Shown: positions 45,516 to 52,754 of the stretch, one piece after another
Numbering within the stretch: the stretch's first letter is position 1
Layout of the letters: each line of letters starts with the position of its first letter
Source of the DNA: Paracoccaceae bacterium
Lineage (GTDB): Bacteria > Pseudomonadota > Alphaproteobacteria > Rhodobacterales > Rhodobacteraceae
Assembly: GCA_027492585.1 (NCBI GenBank)
Contig: JAPUEK010000074.1
Span: 1-53,455 of the forward strand
DNA length: 53,455 nt
Direction: 5' to 3'
Position numbers and translations under genes: made by a program
The notes under the pieces: generated by a model
The model's database searches: none
What the model saw: only the letters and a program-made list of their open reading frames with translations
What the model was told of the DNA's origin: nothing

Positions 45516-46547
45516 TCAGTCGTGATAGCCTTCCCCGCGCGCAGCGCGCAGCGTGTCGCGGGGGGAAAGGCCGTAGCGGCTGCGGTAGATTTCGGAAAAG
45601 CGCCCGAAATGGGTGAAACCCCAGCGCAGCGCCACCTCGGTCACGCTGCCGGAGCCGGCCACCAGATCCTGATGGGCGCGGGCGAGCCGCTGGTCGCGCC
45701 AGAAGCCGAGCGGTGTCGTGCCGCGATGCTGGCGGAAGGCGAGTTGCAGGGCGCGCGGGCTGATGCCGGCTTCGGCGGCAATGTCGTCCAGCGTCAGCGG
45801 CTGGTCGAGATGGGCGTCGATATAGCCCTCCGCCAGCCGCAGATGGCGCGGGCGGGGAGCGGCGCGGGCGCGGCCGAGATGGGCCTGGTGGTCATGGCGA
45901 TGCGCGTCGAGGAGGCCCGACATCAGCGAGGCCTCGACGGCGCGGCCCATCAGCCCGGCCCCGATCGGCGCCTGCCCGGCATCGGCCTCGGCCACGAGGA
46001 ACAGCACCAGCCGCTTCAGCGCCGCCCCCGCGCCCCGGCTGAGATCGAGCGGGCCGGAGAAGGTCAGCGTCCGCGGGGCCGGGGCGCCGATCTGGGCCGA
46101 GAGGTGATCCTGCATCGCCCGGCGGTCGATCTGCAAAAGCACCTGCCGCGTGCCTTCCGTCCAGATCATCGTGGTCGGCAGATGCGGGTTCAGCACCGCC
46201 GCCGCCTCCGGCGAGGAATAATACCGCTCTGCGCCATGGGCGATCATCGCGCCGCCCGACAGCGGGATCTGCACGAGGTAGAACCGTTCCAGCTCCCCCG
46301 GCGCGATCAGGGTCTTGGCGCCATACTGGATGTAGTTGAGGCTGAGCCGCTCCCCCGGCAGATGGTGCTGGCGGGCATCCATCTCCCCCCCGCCGATCCG
46401 GTCGAGCCGGTGCGGGCAGAAGACCGCCGCCACCCTTTCGCGCGCCTCGTCGAGATCGGAGGAGCGGAAGAGCATATGGCTGCCGAGCGGCGCGGCGCCG
46501 GCAGGATCGCGCCGGGCGGTTTCAGGCGGGGCGGGAACGGGCGGCAT
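45516..46547 (-). CDS. AraC family transcriptional regulator
   Basis: A 343-residue regulator. The N-terminal part (about 35-215) resembles the AraC-binding-like domain of FeaR/IifR-type activators (SLNYIQYGAKTLI, FYLVQIPLSGGAMI). The C-terminal AraC DNA-binding domain has both helix-turn-helix units, DDIAAEAGISPRALQLAFRQ and VTEVALRWGFTHFGRFSEIY. It is divergent from the SDR/indole-oxygenase genes and is the likely activator. The start is uncertain: ATG 46547 is close to its GAGG, and a GTG at 46601 would add 18 residues. Direct repeats at 46642-46672 are its likely target. Confidence 0.88.
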   Translation of the reverse strand: MPPVPAPPETARRDPAGAAPLGSHMLFRSSDLDEARERVAAVFCPHRLDRIGGGEMDARQHHLPGERLSLNYIQYGAKTLIAPGELERFYLVQIPLSGGAMIAHGAERYYSSPEAAAVLNPHLPTTMIWTEGTRQVLLQIDRRAMQDHLSAQIGAPAPRTLTFSGPLDLSRGAGAALKRLVLFLVAEADAGQAPIGAGLMGRAVEASLMSGLLDAHRHDHQAHLGRARAAPRPRHLRLAEGYIDAHLDQPLTLDDIAAEAGISPRALQLAFRQHRGTTPLGFWRDQRLARAHQDLVAGSGSVTEVALRWGFTHFGRFSEIYRSRYGLSPRDTLRAARGEGYHD

Positions 46548-46641
46548 CTCCCTCGCTTTCACTGGGTGAGGCGGAAAGCCTAGCACGCTTTGCCGCGGCA
46601 CCAGCCGTTTCCTGCGGTCCCATGACGATTTTTTCGTTTTC

Positions 46642-46672
46642 CGGATAGTCGCCCCGCCCTGCGGATAGCGCG
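46642..46672. promoter_or_regulatory. Direct repeats, putative AraC-type binding site
   Basis: CGGATAG occurs at 46642 and again at 46662, each followed by a GC-rich GCC element, with 20-base periodicity (two helical turns). AraC-family activators typically bind such tandem direct repeats upstream of the -35 region. The site lies in the 189-bp region between the AraC gene and the divergent SDR gene. Confidence 0.55.
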
Positions 46673-46736
46673 CCGACGGCGGCGGGCGGAGGCTTGTCCA
46701 TCAACAGGGCAATCCAGAATGACGGGGAGAAACGGG

Positions 46737-47501
46737 ATGCGCGGGCTGGAAGGCAAAGTGGCGATCGTGCCGGGGGGCAGCACCAAGATCGGACAGGCGG
46801 TCGTGGCGGGTTTCCGGGCGGCGGGGGTGCGGGTGATGGTGGCCGACATCGCGCCGGCTCCGGAAGCGGAGGGCGTGGGCTTCCAGCTTTGCGACCTGCG
46901 CGACGATGCCCAGATCGCGGCGCTTGTCGCGGCGACCAGGGAGAAGTTCGGGCGCATCGACTTTCTGGTCAATGTGGCCTGTTCCTATCTCGACAACGGG
47001 GCGGAGACGAGCCGCGCCGACTGGCTGACGGCGCTCGACATCAACATCGTCGGTTCGGTGATGCTGATGCAGGCGGCGCGGGCGGATCTGGCGGCGAACC
47101 GGGGGGCCATCGTCAATTTCGGCTCGATCTCGAGCCGCGTGGCGCAGACCGGCCGCTGGGTCTATCCGGTCTCCAAGGCGGCGATCCTTCAGCTCACCCG
47201 CAATCAGGCCATGGATCTGGCGCCCGAGGGCATCCGGGTCAATGCCGTCTCGCCCGGCTGGACCTGGAGCAACATCATGGACCAGCTGACCGGCGGCAAC
47301 CGCGCCAAGACCGATGCGGTGGCGGCCCCGTTCCACATGCTCGGCCGCGTCGCGGACCCCGAGGAGGTGGCGGCGGCGGTGCTGTTCCTCTGCTCGGACG
47401 AGGCGAGCTTCATCACCGGCACGGATATCTGCGTCGACGGCGGCTATACGGCCATGGGTCCGGAGCAGGCGGTGCCGGCGATCCCGAAACTGATGGCGTA
47501 A
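46737..47501 (+). CDS. SDR family oxidoreductase of the indole-oxygenase module
   Basis: A 254-residue short-chain dehydrogenase. The cofactor loop is atypical, GGSTKIGQAV instead of TGxxxGIG. The catalytic Ser is in NFGSISSRVA, the YxxxK pair in VYPVSKAAI, and the end has FITGTDICVDGGYTAMG. It is the first gene of the operon with the StyA-like monooxygenase, as IifB (indole dihydrodiol dehydrogenase) is in Acinetobacter. I chose ATG 46737, with GGGGAG 7 bases upstream; an ATG at 46719 is possible. The substrate assignment is by context only. Confidence 0.85.
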   Translation: MRGLEGKVAIVPGGSTKIGQAVVAGFRAAGVRVMVADIAPAPEAEGVGFQLCDLRDDAQIAALVAATREKFGRIDFLVNVACSYLDNGAETSRADWLTALDINIVGSVMLMQAARADLAANRGAIVNFGSISSRVAQTGRWVYPVSKAAILQLTRNQAMDLAPEGIRVNAVSPGWTWSNIMDQLTGGNRAKTDAVAAPFHMLGRVADPEEVAAAVLFLCSDEASFITGTDICVDGGYTAMGPEQAVPAIPKLMA

Positions 47502-47519
47502 GCACGCGGCTGCCGGGGA

Positions 47520-47556
47520 AGCCTCCGGCGGGGATATTTGAAAAAGAGAAGAAAAA
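47520..47556 (+). repeat. Single repeat copy between SDR and monooxygenase genes
   Basis: AGCCTCCGGCGGGGATATTTG followed by AAAAAGAGAAGAAAA stands in the 68-base gap between two co-transcribed genes, ending a few bases before the AGGGAG ribosome-binding site of the monooxygenase. The tail is diverged by additional A residues. Confidence 0.8.
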
Positions 47557-47569
47557 CAGGGAGATGAAG

Positions 47570-48802
47570 ATGCGGAAGATCACTATCGTCGGGGGCGGGC
47601 AGTCGGGGCTGCAACTGGGGCTCGGGCTGTTGCAGGCGGGCCATCAGGTGCGGATCGTCCAGAACCGCACCGGCGAAGAGGTGGCGGCGGGCAAGGTCCT
47701 GTCCAGCCAGTGCATGTTTTCCAATGCCGTGCAGCATGAGCGCGACCTTGGGCTCGACTTCTGGTCGGCGGACTGTCCGCCGGTGGAGGGGATCAATTTC
47801 ATCGTGCCGAACCCGGACGGGTCGGGGACGAAGCTGATCGACTGGGCGGCGCGGCTCGACCGCAACGCCTATTCCGTCGATCAGCGGGTGAAGATCCCCC
47901 GCTGGATGGAGGAATTCGCCAAGGCCGGCGGCCAGATGGTGATCGCCGATGCCGGCATTGCCGAGATCGAGACCTATGCAAGGCAGGACGATCTGGTCAT
48001 CGTCGCCTCCGGCAAGGGCGAGGTCGGGCGGATGTTCGCCCGCGATGCGGAGAAATCGGCCTTCGACAAGCCGCAGCGGGCGCTCGCCTTGACCTATGTG
48101 ACCGGGATGGTGCCGCGCACGCCCCATTCGGCGGTGGAATTCAACCTGATCCCCGGTGTCGGCGAATATTTTGTCTTCCCGGCTCTGACCACCACCGGGC
48201 CTTGCGAGATCATGGTGATGGAGGGCCTCCCCGGCGGGCCGATGGATTGCTGGGCGGATGTGAAAAGCCCCGCACAGCATCTGGAGACCTCGCTCAACAT
48301 CCTGAAGACCTTTCTGCCCTGGGAATACGAACGCTCGAAGGACTGCCAGCTGACCGATGACAACGGCATCCTTGCCGGGCGGTTCGCGCCGACGATCCGC
48401 CATCCTGTCGCCACCCTGCCCTCGGGGCGCAAGGTGCTGGGCCTCGGCGATGCGGTCTGTCTCAACGATCCGATCACCGGGCAGGGGTCCAACAATGCCG
48501 CCAAGGCGGCGGCGATCTATCTGGAGCGCATCCTCGCCCATGGCGATGCCCCTTTCGACGAGGCCTGGATGCAGGGGACCTTCGACCGCTTCTGGGATTA
48601 CGCGCAATGGGTGGTGGGCTGGACCAACATGCTCCTGATGCCGCCGCCGCCCTTCGTGCTGGACATCATGGGCAATGCCCAGGGGCTGCCGAAGCTCGCG
48701 CATCGGATGGCCAACGGTTTCGACGATCCGCGCGACTTCTTCCCGTGGTTCGCCGATCCCGGTGCGGCGGCGAACTATCTGGCCGAGCTGAAGGCGGCCT
48801 GA
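47570..48802 (+). CDS. Styrene/indole monooxygenase family flavoprotein (StyA/IifC-like)
   Basis: A 410-residue FAD monooxygenase of the two-component group E type. ITIVGGGQSGLQLGLGLLQA is the FAD motif, IVASGKGEVGRMF and EKPQRAL-like DKPQRALALTY match StyA, and VLGLGDAVCLNDPITGQGSNNAAKAA is the late FAD motif. Relatives epoxidise styrene or oxygenate indole (giving indigo via indoxyl). It needs reduced FAD from a reductase, and such a gene follows after one base. The SDR, AraC and kyn/anthranilate context favours indole. ATG 47570 has GGGAG 6 bases upstream; ATG 47564 abuts it. Confidence 0.87.
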   Translation: MRKITIVGGGQSGLQLGLGLLQAGHQVRIVQNRTGEEVAAGKVLSSQCMFSNAVQHERDLGLDFWSADCPPVEGINFIVPNPDGSGTKLIDWAARLDRNAYSVDQRVKIPRWMEEFAKAGGQMVIADAGIAEIETYARQDDLVIVASGKGEVGRMFARDAEKSAFDKPQRALALTYVTGMVPRTPHSAVEFNLIPGVGEYFVFPALTTTGPCEIMVMEGLPGGPMDCWADVKSPAQHLETSLNILKTFLPWEYERSKDCQLTDDNGILAGRFAPTIRHPVATLPSGRKVLGLGDAVCLNDPITGQGSNNAAKAAAIYLERILAHGDAPFDEAWMQGTFDRFWDYAQWVVGWTNMLLMPPPPFVLDIMGNAQGLPKLAHRMANGFDDPRDFFPWFADPGAAANYLAELKAA

Positions 48803-48803
48803 G

Positions 48804-49295
48804 ATGAGCGCCCTCGACGCCGCGGCCTTCCGCGCCGCGATGGCGCGCTTTCCGGGGGCGGTCACGATCGTCACCGCGCTGCAAGGGGCGGAGCGGCGGG
48901 GGATCACCGCCACCGCCGTCTGCTCCGTCACCGCCGATCCGCCGAGCCTGCTCGTCTGTCTCAACCGCAAGACCGGCACCTGTGCGGCGGTGCGCGCGGG
49001 CGGGCGGTTCAACGTCAACCTCCTGCCGGGGGAAGGCGGGCCGACGGCGCTGGCCTTCGCCGGGGCCGGAGGGGTTACTGGCGAGGCGAAATTCGCCAGC
49101 GGCGACTGGGAGGCCGATACCGATGGCCTGCCGGTGCTGGCAACTGCGGCGCTGACCTTCTCCTGCGCGGTGAGCGAGGTGCTGGAGGCGGGATCGCACA
49201 GCATCTTCATCGGGCAGATCGAGGCGATCCGGTCTGGCGAAGGGGCGGCGCTGATCTATGAGCAGAGCCGGTTCCACCGGCTGGAGCCGCTGTAG
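48804..49295 (+). CDS. NAD(P)H:flavin oxidoreductase (StyB-like)
   Basis: A 163-residue reductase of the FMN-binding split-barrel family. The signature GITATAVCSVTADPPSLLVC (flavin-binding), FNVNLLPGE and HSIFIGQIEAI are typical of small components of two-component monooxygenases. It starts right after the StyA-like stop, within the same operon, and should deliver reduced FAD to it. It may also serve the RutA-like monooxygenase encoded at 50007, which needs reduced FMN (inference). Confidence 0.92.
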   Translation: MSALDAAAFRAAMARFPGAVTIVTALQGAERRGITATAVCSVTADPPSLLVCLNRKTGTCAAVRAGGRFNVNLLPGEGGPTALAFAGAGGVTGEAKFASGDWEADTDGLPVLATAALTFSCAVSEVLEAGSHSIFIGQIEAIRSGEGAALIYEQSRFHRLEPL

Positions 49296-49341
49296 GGTCG
49301 GCTCCGGGTGGGGCGGAGGGCGGCGGAACCGCACCCCGCCC

Positions 49342-49896
49342 CTACCCCCGCCGATGCGTGGCCGCGACCCGCGCCACCTCCTCATAGATGCCGGTCAGCA
49401 CGTTCAGCGTCCGCGCCGCCTCTGCGAGACGTGCGGAGAAGCCCGGCAGGCTGTCGATCTCTGCCAGAAGCAGGCGGCGGCGCAGCACCCCGTAATCGTC
49501 GGTCACGCGCCGCCCCTCCGCCGTCACCTCGTAGCTGACGCCGGAGCGGCCCGCGCCCTTGCGCTCCACCAGCCCCGCCCCGATCAGCTTGCGGAGCGAA
49601 TACTGGATGTTCGGCACATCGTCGCGGTTGGTCAGCCGCGCCAGATCCTTGATGCTTTTGGGCCGGTCGTTCATCCGGATGATGTGCAACAGCGCATTTT
49701 CCGGCCCCGTCGCTGCCAGATCGCAGACCCCCGCCAGGCATTCGGCCTGCCAGCGGCCGAATCCCTCGAAGGCCCGCATCAGCGCGAATTCGAGCTCGGT
49801 CGCCTCCACCTCCCCCGCCGTCGCCGCCAGATGCCAGCGATAGTCGAGCGGCGCCCCCCCGCCATCGTTTTGAGCCTGAACCTTTTTCCCCGTCAT
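49342..49896 (-). CDS. MarR-like winged-helix regulator
   Basis: A 184-residue protein with a MarR-type domain: SIKDLARLTNRDDVPNIQYSLRKLIGAGLVE is the helix-turn-helix (about residues 80-110), followed by a wing GRSGVSYEVTAEGRRV. The N-terminal 60 residues are an extension with helical sequence (YRWHLAATAGEVEATELEFA). Predicted-MarR proteins of this kind regulate aromatic degradation. It is divergent from the RutA-like monooxygenase across a 110-bp AT-rich region and convergent with the flavin reductase. AAGGGGG precedes the ATG. Confidence 0.82.
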   Translation of the reverse strand: MTGKKVQAQNDGGGAPLDYRWHLAATAGEVEATELEFALMRAFEGFGRWQAECLAGVCDLAATGPENALLHIIRMNDRPKSIKDLARLTNRDDVPNIQYSLRKLIGAGLVERKGAGRSGVSYEVTAEGRRVTDDYGVLRRRLLLAEIDSLPGFSARLAEAARTLNVLTGIYEEVARVAATHRRG

Positions 49897-49939
49897 CCCC
49901 GGCCCCCTTCTTTGCCGGTATCCTTCCCGTTCAAATCCG

Positions 49940-49967
49940 TTGACGCAATGCGAATTTACGATAGACT
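49940..49967 (+). promoter_or_regulatory. Promoter candidate for the RutA-like monooxygenase
   Basis: TTGACG (49940-49945) and TAGACT (49962-49967) are separated by 16 bases and lie 40 bases before the ATG, in the only clearly AT-rich stretch of this part. The -35 box is 5/6 and the -10 box 4/6 of the sigma-70 consensus. CGCAATGCG within the spacer is a small palindrome that the divergent regulator could bind. Confidence 0.5.
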
Positions 49968-50006
49968 TTCAAACATAAAATAAATCCATAACACAGGGAG
50001 ACCAGA

Positions 50007-51098
50007 ATGACCGCCAACCCGATGCTGTCGGGCGACCACTTTCGCCTTGGCACCTTTTCCTCCAACTGCTCGTCTGGGATGACCCCCACGAAGATCGCCG
50101 AACGCTGGGACAATTCCTGGGACAACAATCTGGCGCTGGCGAAGATGCTGGACGCGGCGGGGATCGACTTCATGCTGCCGATCGCCCGCTGGATCGGCTA
50201 CGGCGGCGAGACGGATTTCCACGGCAACGTGCTGGAGACGATGACCTGGGCGGCGGGGCTGCTGGCCTCGACGAAGAACATCGCGGTCTTTGCGACGATC
50301 CATACGGCGGCGAACCATCCCGCCGTGGTGGCAAAGCAGATCGCCACCATCGACCAGATCGGCCATGGCCGGGCGGGGCTGAACATCGTCGCCGGCTGGA
50401 ACAAGCCGGAATACGAGGCGCTCGGCCTCACCCTGCCGGATGACCATGAAACCCGCTACGGCTACGCGCAGGAATGGTTCGATCTCGTCCGCAAACTCTG
50501 GGCCTCGAAAGAGCATTTCGACTGGAACGGCAAGTATTTCAAGGCGAAGAAGATCAAGGGCGATCCCGCGCCCCTGCGCGGCTCGGTGCCGGTCCTCAAT
50601 GCGGCGGGCAGTCCGCAGGGGCGGGAGTTCGCCACCGACAATGCCGATTTCCTCTTCACCCCGGCCATCGACCTCGCGCGTTCCGTCACCGAGATCGCCG
50701 ATCTGAAGGCGCAGGCCAGGGCCAAGGGCCGCAAGGTCGGCGTGCTGACCTTCTCGCATGTGATCTGCCGGCCGACCAGGGCGGAGGCGGAGGATTTCGC
50801 CGATCTGACGGCGGTGAAGAATGCCGATACCGATGCGATCGACAACCTCGTCAACCTGCAATTCGCCCATGCCCACAGCTTCCCCCACGACCTTCTGGCG
50901 CAGATCAAGCATCTCTTCGCGCTCGGCCATGGCGGCTTCCCGCTGATCGGCACGCCCGATGACGTGGCCGAAGGCATCCTGAAGCTGCACGCGACGGGCT
51001 TCGCCGGGACGACGCTGTCCTTCGTCGATTACGTCAAGGAATTCCCCTACTTCCGCGATACGGTGCTGCCGAAGCTGAAAGAAGCCGGCATCCGCTGA
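50007..51098 (+). CDS. LLM-class flavin-dependent monooxygenase (RutA-like)
   Basis: A 363-residue bacterial-luciferase-fold enzyme using reduced FMN. The start LGTFSSNCSSGMTPTKIAERW and the block NNLALAKMLDAAGIDFMLPI are close to RutA, the pyrimidine oxygenase that opens the uracil amide ring. GRAGLNIVAGWNKPEYEALG and AAGSPQGREFATDNADFLF are conserved family blocks. AGGGAG lies 7 bases before the ATG. No rut genes are adjacent; the neighbours are the flavin reductase, indole monooxygenase and a divergent regulator. It might cleave a lactam such as an oxindole (inference). Confidence 0.88.
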   Translation: MTANPMLSGDHFRLGTFSSNCSSGMTPTKIAERWDNSWDNNLALAKMLDAAGIDFMLPIARWIGYGGETDFHGNVLETMTWAAGLLASTKNIAVFATIHTAANHPAVVAKQIATIDQIGHGRAGLNIVAGWNKPEYEALGLTLPDDHETRYGYAQEWFDLVRKLWASKEHFDWNGKYFKAKKIKGDPAPLRGSVPVLNAAGSPQGREFATDNADFLFTPAIDLARSVTEIADLKAQARAKGRKVGVLTFSHVICRPTRAEAEDFADLTAVKNADTDAIDNLVNLQFAHAHSFPHDLLAQIKHLFALGHGGFPLIGTPDDVAEGILKLHATGFAGTTLSFVDYVKEFPYFRDTVLPKLKEAGIR

Positions 51099-51119
51099 GC
51101 CCTTGGCCCCGCCGGGGAA

Positions 51120-51189
51120 GCCTCCGGCGGGGATATTTGGGCCAGTATGAAAGGGCTTTCTTCTCTTTCCAAATATCCCCCGCGGAGCG
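51120..51189. repeat. Two abutting inverted repeat copies (tails inward)
   Basis: The plus copy 51120-51153 ends in GGGCCAGTATGAAAG. Two bases later the minus copy 51156-51189 begins with CTTTCTTCTCTTTCC and has the GC head variant CCCCCGCGGAGCG, the same as at 18317-18349. The two copies differ in tail and head type, so they were probably acquired separately. Confidence 0.85.
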
Positions 51190-51190
51190 T

Positions 51191-51206
51191 CCGGGGTTTC
51201 CCCCGG
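51191..51206 (-). terminator. Hairpin after iorB
   Basis: CCGGGG and CCCCGG form a 6-bp stem with loop TTTC, 9 bases beyond the iorB stop. There is no U-tract, so termination efficiency is doubtful. Confidence 0.4.
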
Positions 51207-51215
51207 TGCCGCGCG

Positions 51216-52754
51216 TCAGGCAAAGCTGCGGATCGTTGCCAGCGCGCCGTCGAGCGCCTTGCCCTCTTCGTCCTTGAGCGCCGCCTCGCGCAGGCGGCGC
51301 AGCCAGTCGGCGGCATCCTCGCGGCCCGCGACAAGCGCCGCACCCGCCATCACCCGGTCGAATTTCGACAGGGCGCGGGCGTGGGTGTCGGAATAGCCCT
51401 TCACCAGACGGCGGCAGCGCAGGACTTCCACCGCGAGATCGTAGTTCACCGGCAGATAGCCCATGGCCAGCCCGAGCCAGCGGTCGAGATGGGCGACCTC
51501 CTGCCGGTGACGCAGGGTGCGGCGGCGCCAGGATTTCAGCCCCCCGAGGACATAGAGCATCAGATAGGCGCCGAGCGTATCGGTCCGCATCCGGCGGCCC
51601 TTGTTGAAGAGCCGGTCGATCAGTTTCATGCGGCCCGCGTTCGCCTCCCAGCGCGCGCCCATGGCGGCGGGCAGCATCGAGACGATCTCTTCGGCGCGCG
51701 GATGCAGGAATTCCGTCACCTGCATCACATTGGCCGGTTTCGCTCCCATCTCGCGGGCGATGCGGTCCATCCGCCCGGCGCGGGTCTTCAGGTCCGCCAC
51801 GCGGATGATGTCGTCATAGGCCATGGCATTGGCGAGATATTTCGCCGCCTCCCGCCCGAGATCATGGGGGGCGCGATCCTGCGCGAGGATCTTCTCCAGC
51901 CGAGAGAGATACTCCTCCCCATAGGCAAGATCCTGAAACTCCACCACTTTCCGGAGACCGGGCAGCGCCATTTCCGCAACGGGGGCCGGCATCGCCTCCA
52001 CCCGGCGCACGAGGGCGAGCCAGCGGTCGCGCAGGCGGGCGGGGCCGGAGGGCGGAGCCAAGGCGGTTTTCGCAGGGGCGGCGGGGGCGGCCGGCGCCCC
52101 CGCCTGTGCCGCCTCATAGCCTGCGGCGAAGGCGCGCAGCGAGGCTTCCGCCCCCTTGCCGCCGGAGCGGATCGCCGCCTCATAGGCCTCGCGCGGGAAG
52201 GGCAGCGCCCCGGAGCCTGCCAGCGCCCCGAAGAGCGAGGCCGAGATCACCGAGCCTTTGGCGATGGCCAGAGCGTCGAAATCGGCGGCGATGAAACGGC
52301 GGGCGGCGAGTTCGGCGGCGGCCATCACCTCCGCCGACGACGCGATCCCGTCGCCCGGCACCATCTTTTCGCTGACCGCAAGCGCGCGGTGGGTGGAGGT
52401 GATCAGCGTGGTCCGGTCCGGGGTGACGAAGCCGCGGATGATCGAGCGGCCCGCCTCCATCATCTCGGCGGTAATCATGATGTCCACATCCCCCGCCGCC
52501 GGCATCAGCGAGAAGACCGGCACCAGGGCGCCTGCCGGCGCCATCTCGACGTAATAGACCGTGGCGCCGGTGCGTTGCGCGACACCTGCCACGCTCGTCG
52601 CCTGCGCCACATAGCCGTTGGCGCGGGCCAGCGCCTCGATCCAGCCGGTCAGCACGCCGCCGCCCTGCCCGCCCACCGCCAGCACCGCCAGCTTGATGAT
52701 GCCGCTCAGGCGCGGATCGGCCTTGGCCGGGGTCAGAACCTCTTGCAGGGTCAT
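51216..52754 (-). CDS. iorB: Indolepyruvate ferredoxin oxidoreductase beta subunit (with DUF6537-like extension)
   Basis: A 512-residue protein. Residues about 1-200 are the gamma-type 2-oxoacid oxidoreductase domain with AVLAVGGQGGGVLTGWIEAL, YVAQATSVAGVAQRTGATVYYVE and the GDVDIMITAEMMEAGR block. After an Ala/Pro linker (near 225) comes a helical C-terminal region (about 245-512) that I place with the extension found in proteobacterial IorB. With IorA it converts arylpyruvates such as indolepyruvate to arylacetyl-CoA, reducing ferredoxin. The ATG overlaps the iorA stop (ATGA), preceded by GGAGAAG. Confidence 0.9.
   Translation of the reverse strand: MTLQEVLTPAKADPRLSGIIKLAVLAVGGQGGGVLTGWIEALARANGYVAQATSVAGVAQRTGATVYYVEMAPAGALVPVFSLMPAAGDVDIMITAEMMEAGRSIIRGFVTPDRTTLITSTHRALAVSEKMVPGDGIASSAEVMAAAELAARRFIAADFDALAIAKGSVISASLFGALAGSGALPFPREAYEAAIRSGGKGAEASLRAFAAGYEAAQAGAPAAPAAPAKTALAPPSGPARLRDRWLALVRRVEAMPAPVAEMALPGLRKVVEFQDLAYGEEYLSRLEKILAQDRAPHDLGREAAKYLANAMAYDDIIRVADLKTRAGRMDRIAREMGAKPANVMQVTEFLHPRAEEIVSMLPAAMGARWEANAGRMKLIDRLFNKGRRMRTDTLGAYLMLYVLGGLKSWRRRTLRHRQEVAHLDRWLGLAMGYLPVNYDLAVEVLRCRRLVKGYSDTHARALSKFDRVMAGAALVAGREDAADWLRRLREAALKDEEGKALDGALATIRSFA

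Noticed and set aside
47444-49210. Long minus-strand frame opposite the StyA-like monooxygenase and flavin reductase
   Set aside because: Antisense shadow of two genes with clear flavin-binding motifs; its translation is Arg/His/Gly-rich without domain similarity.
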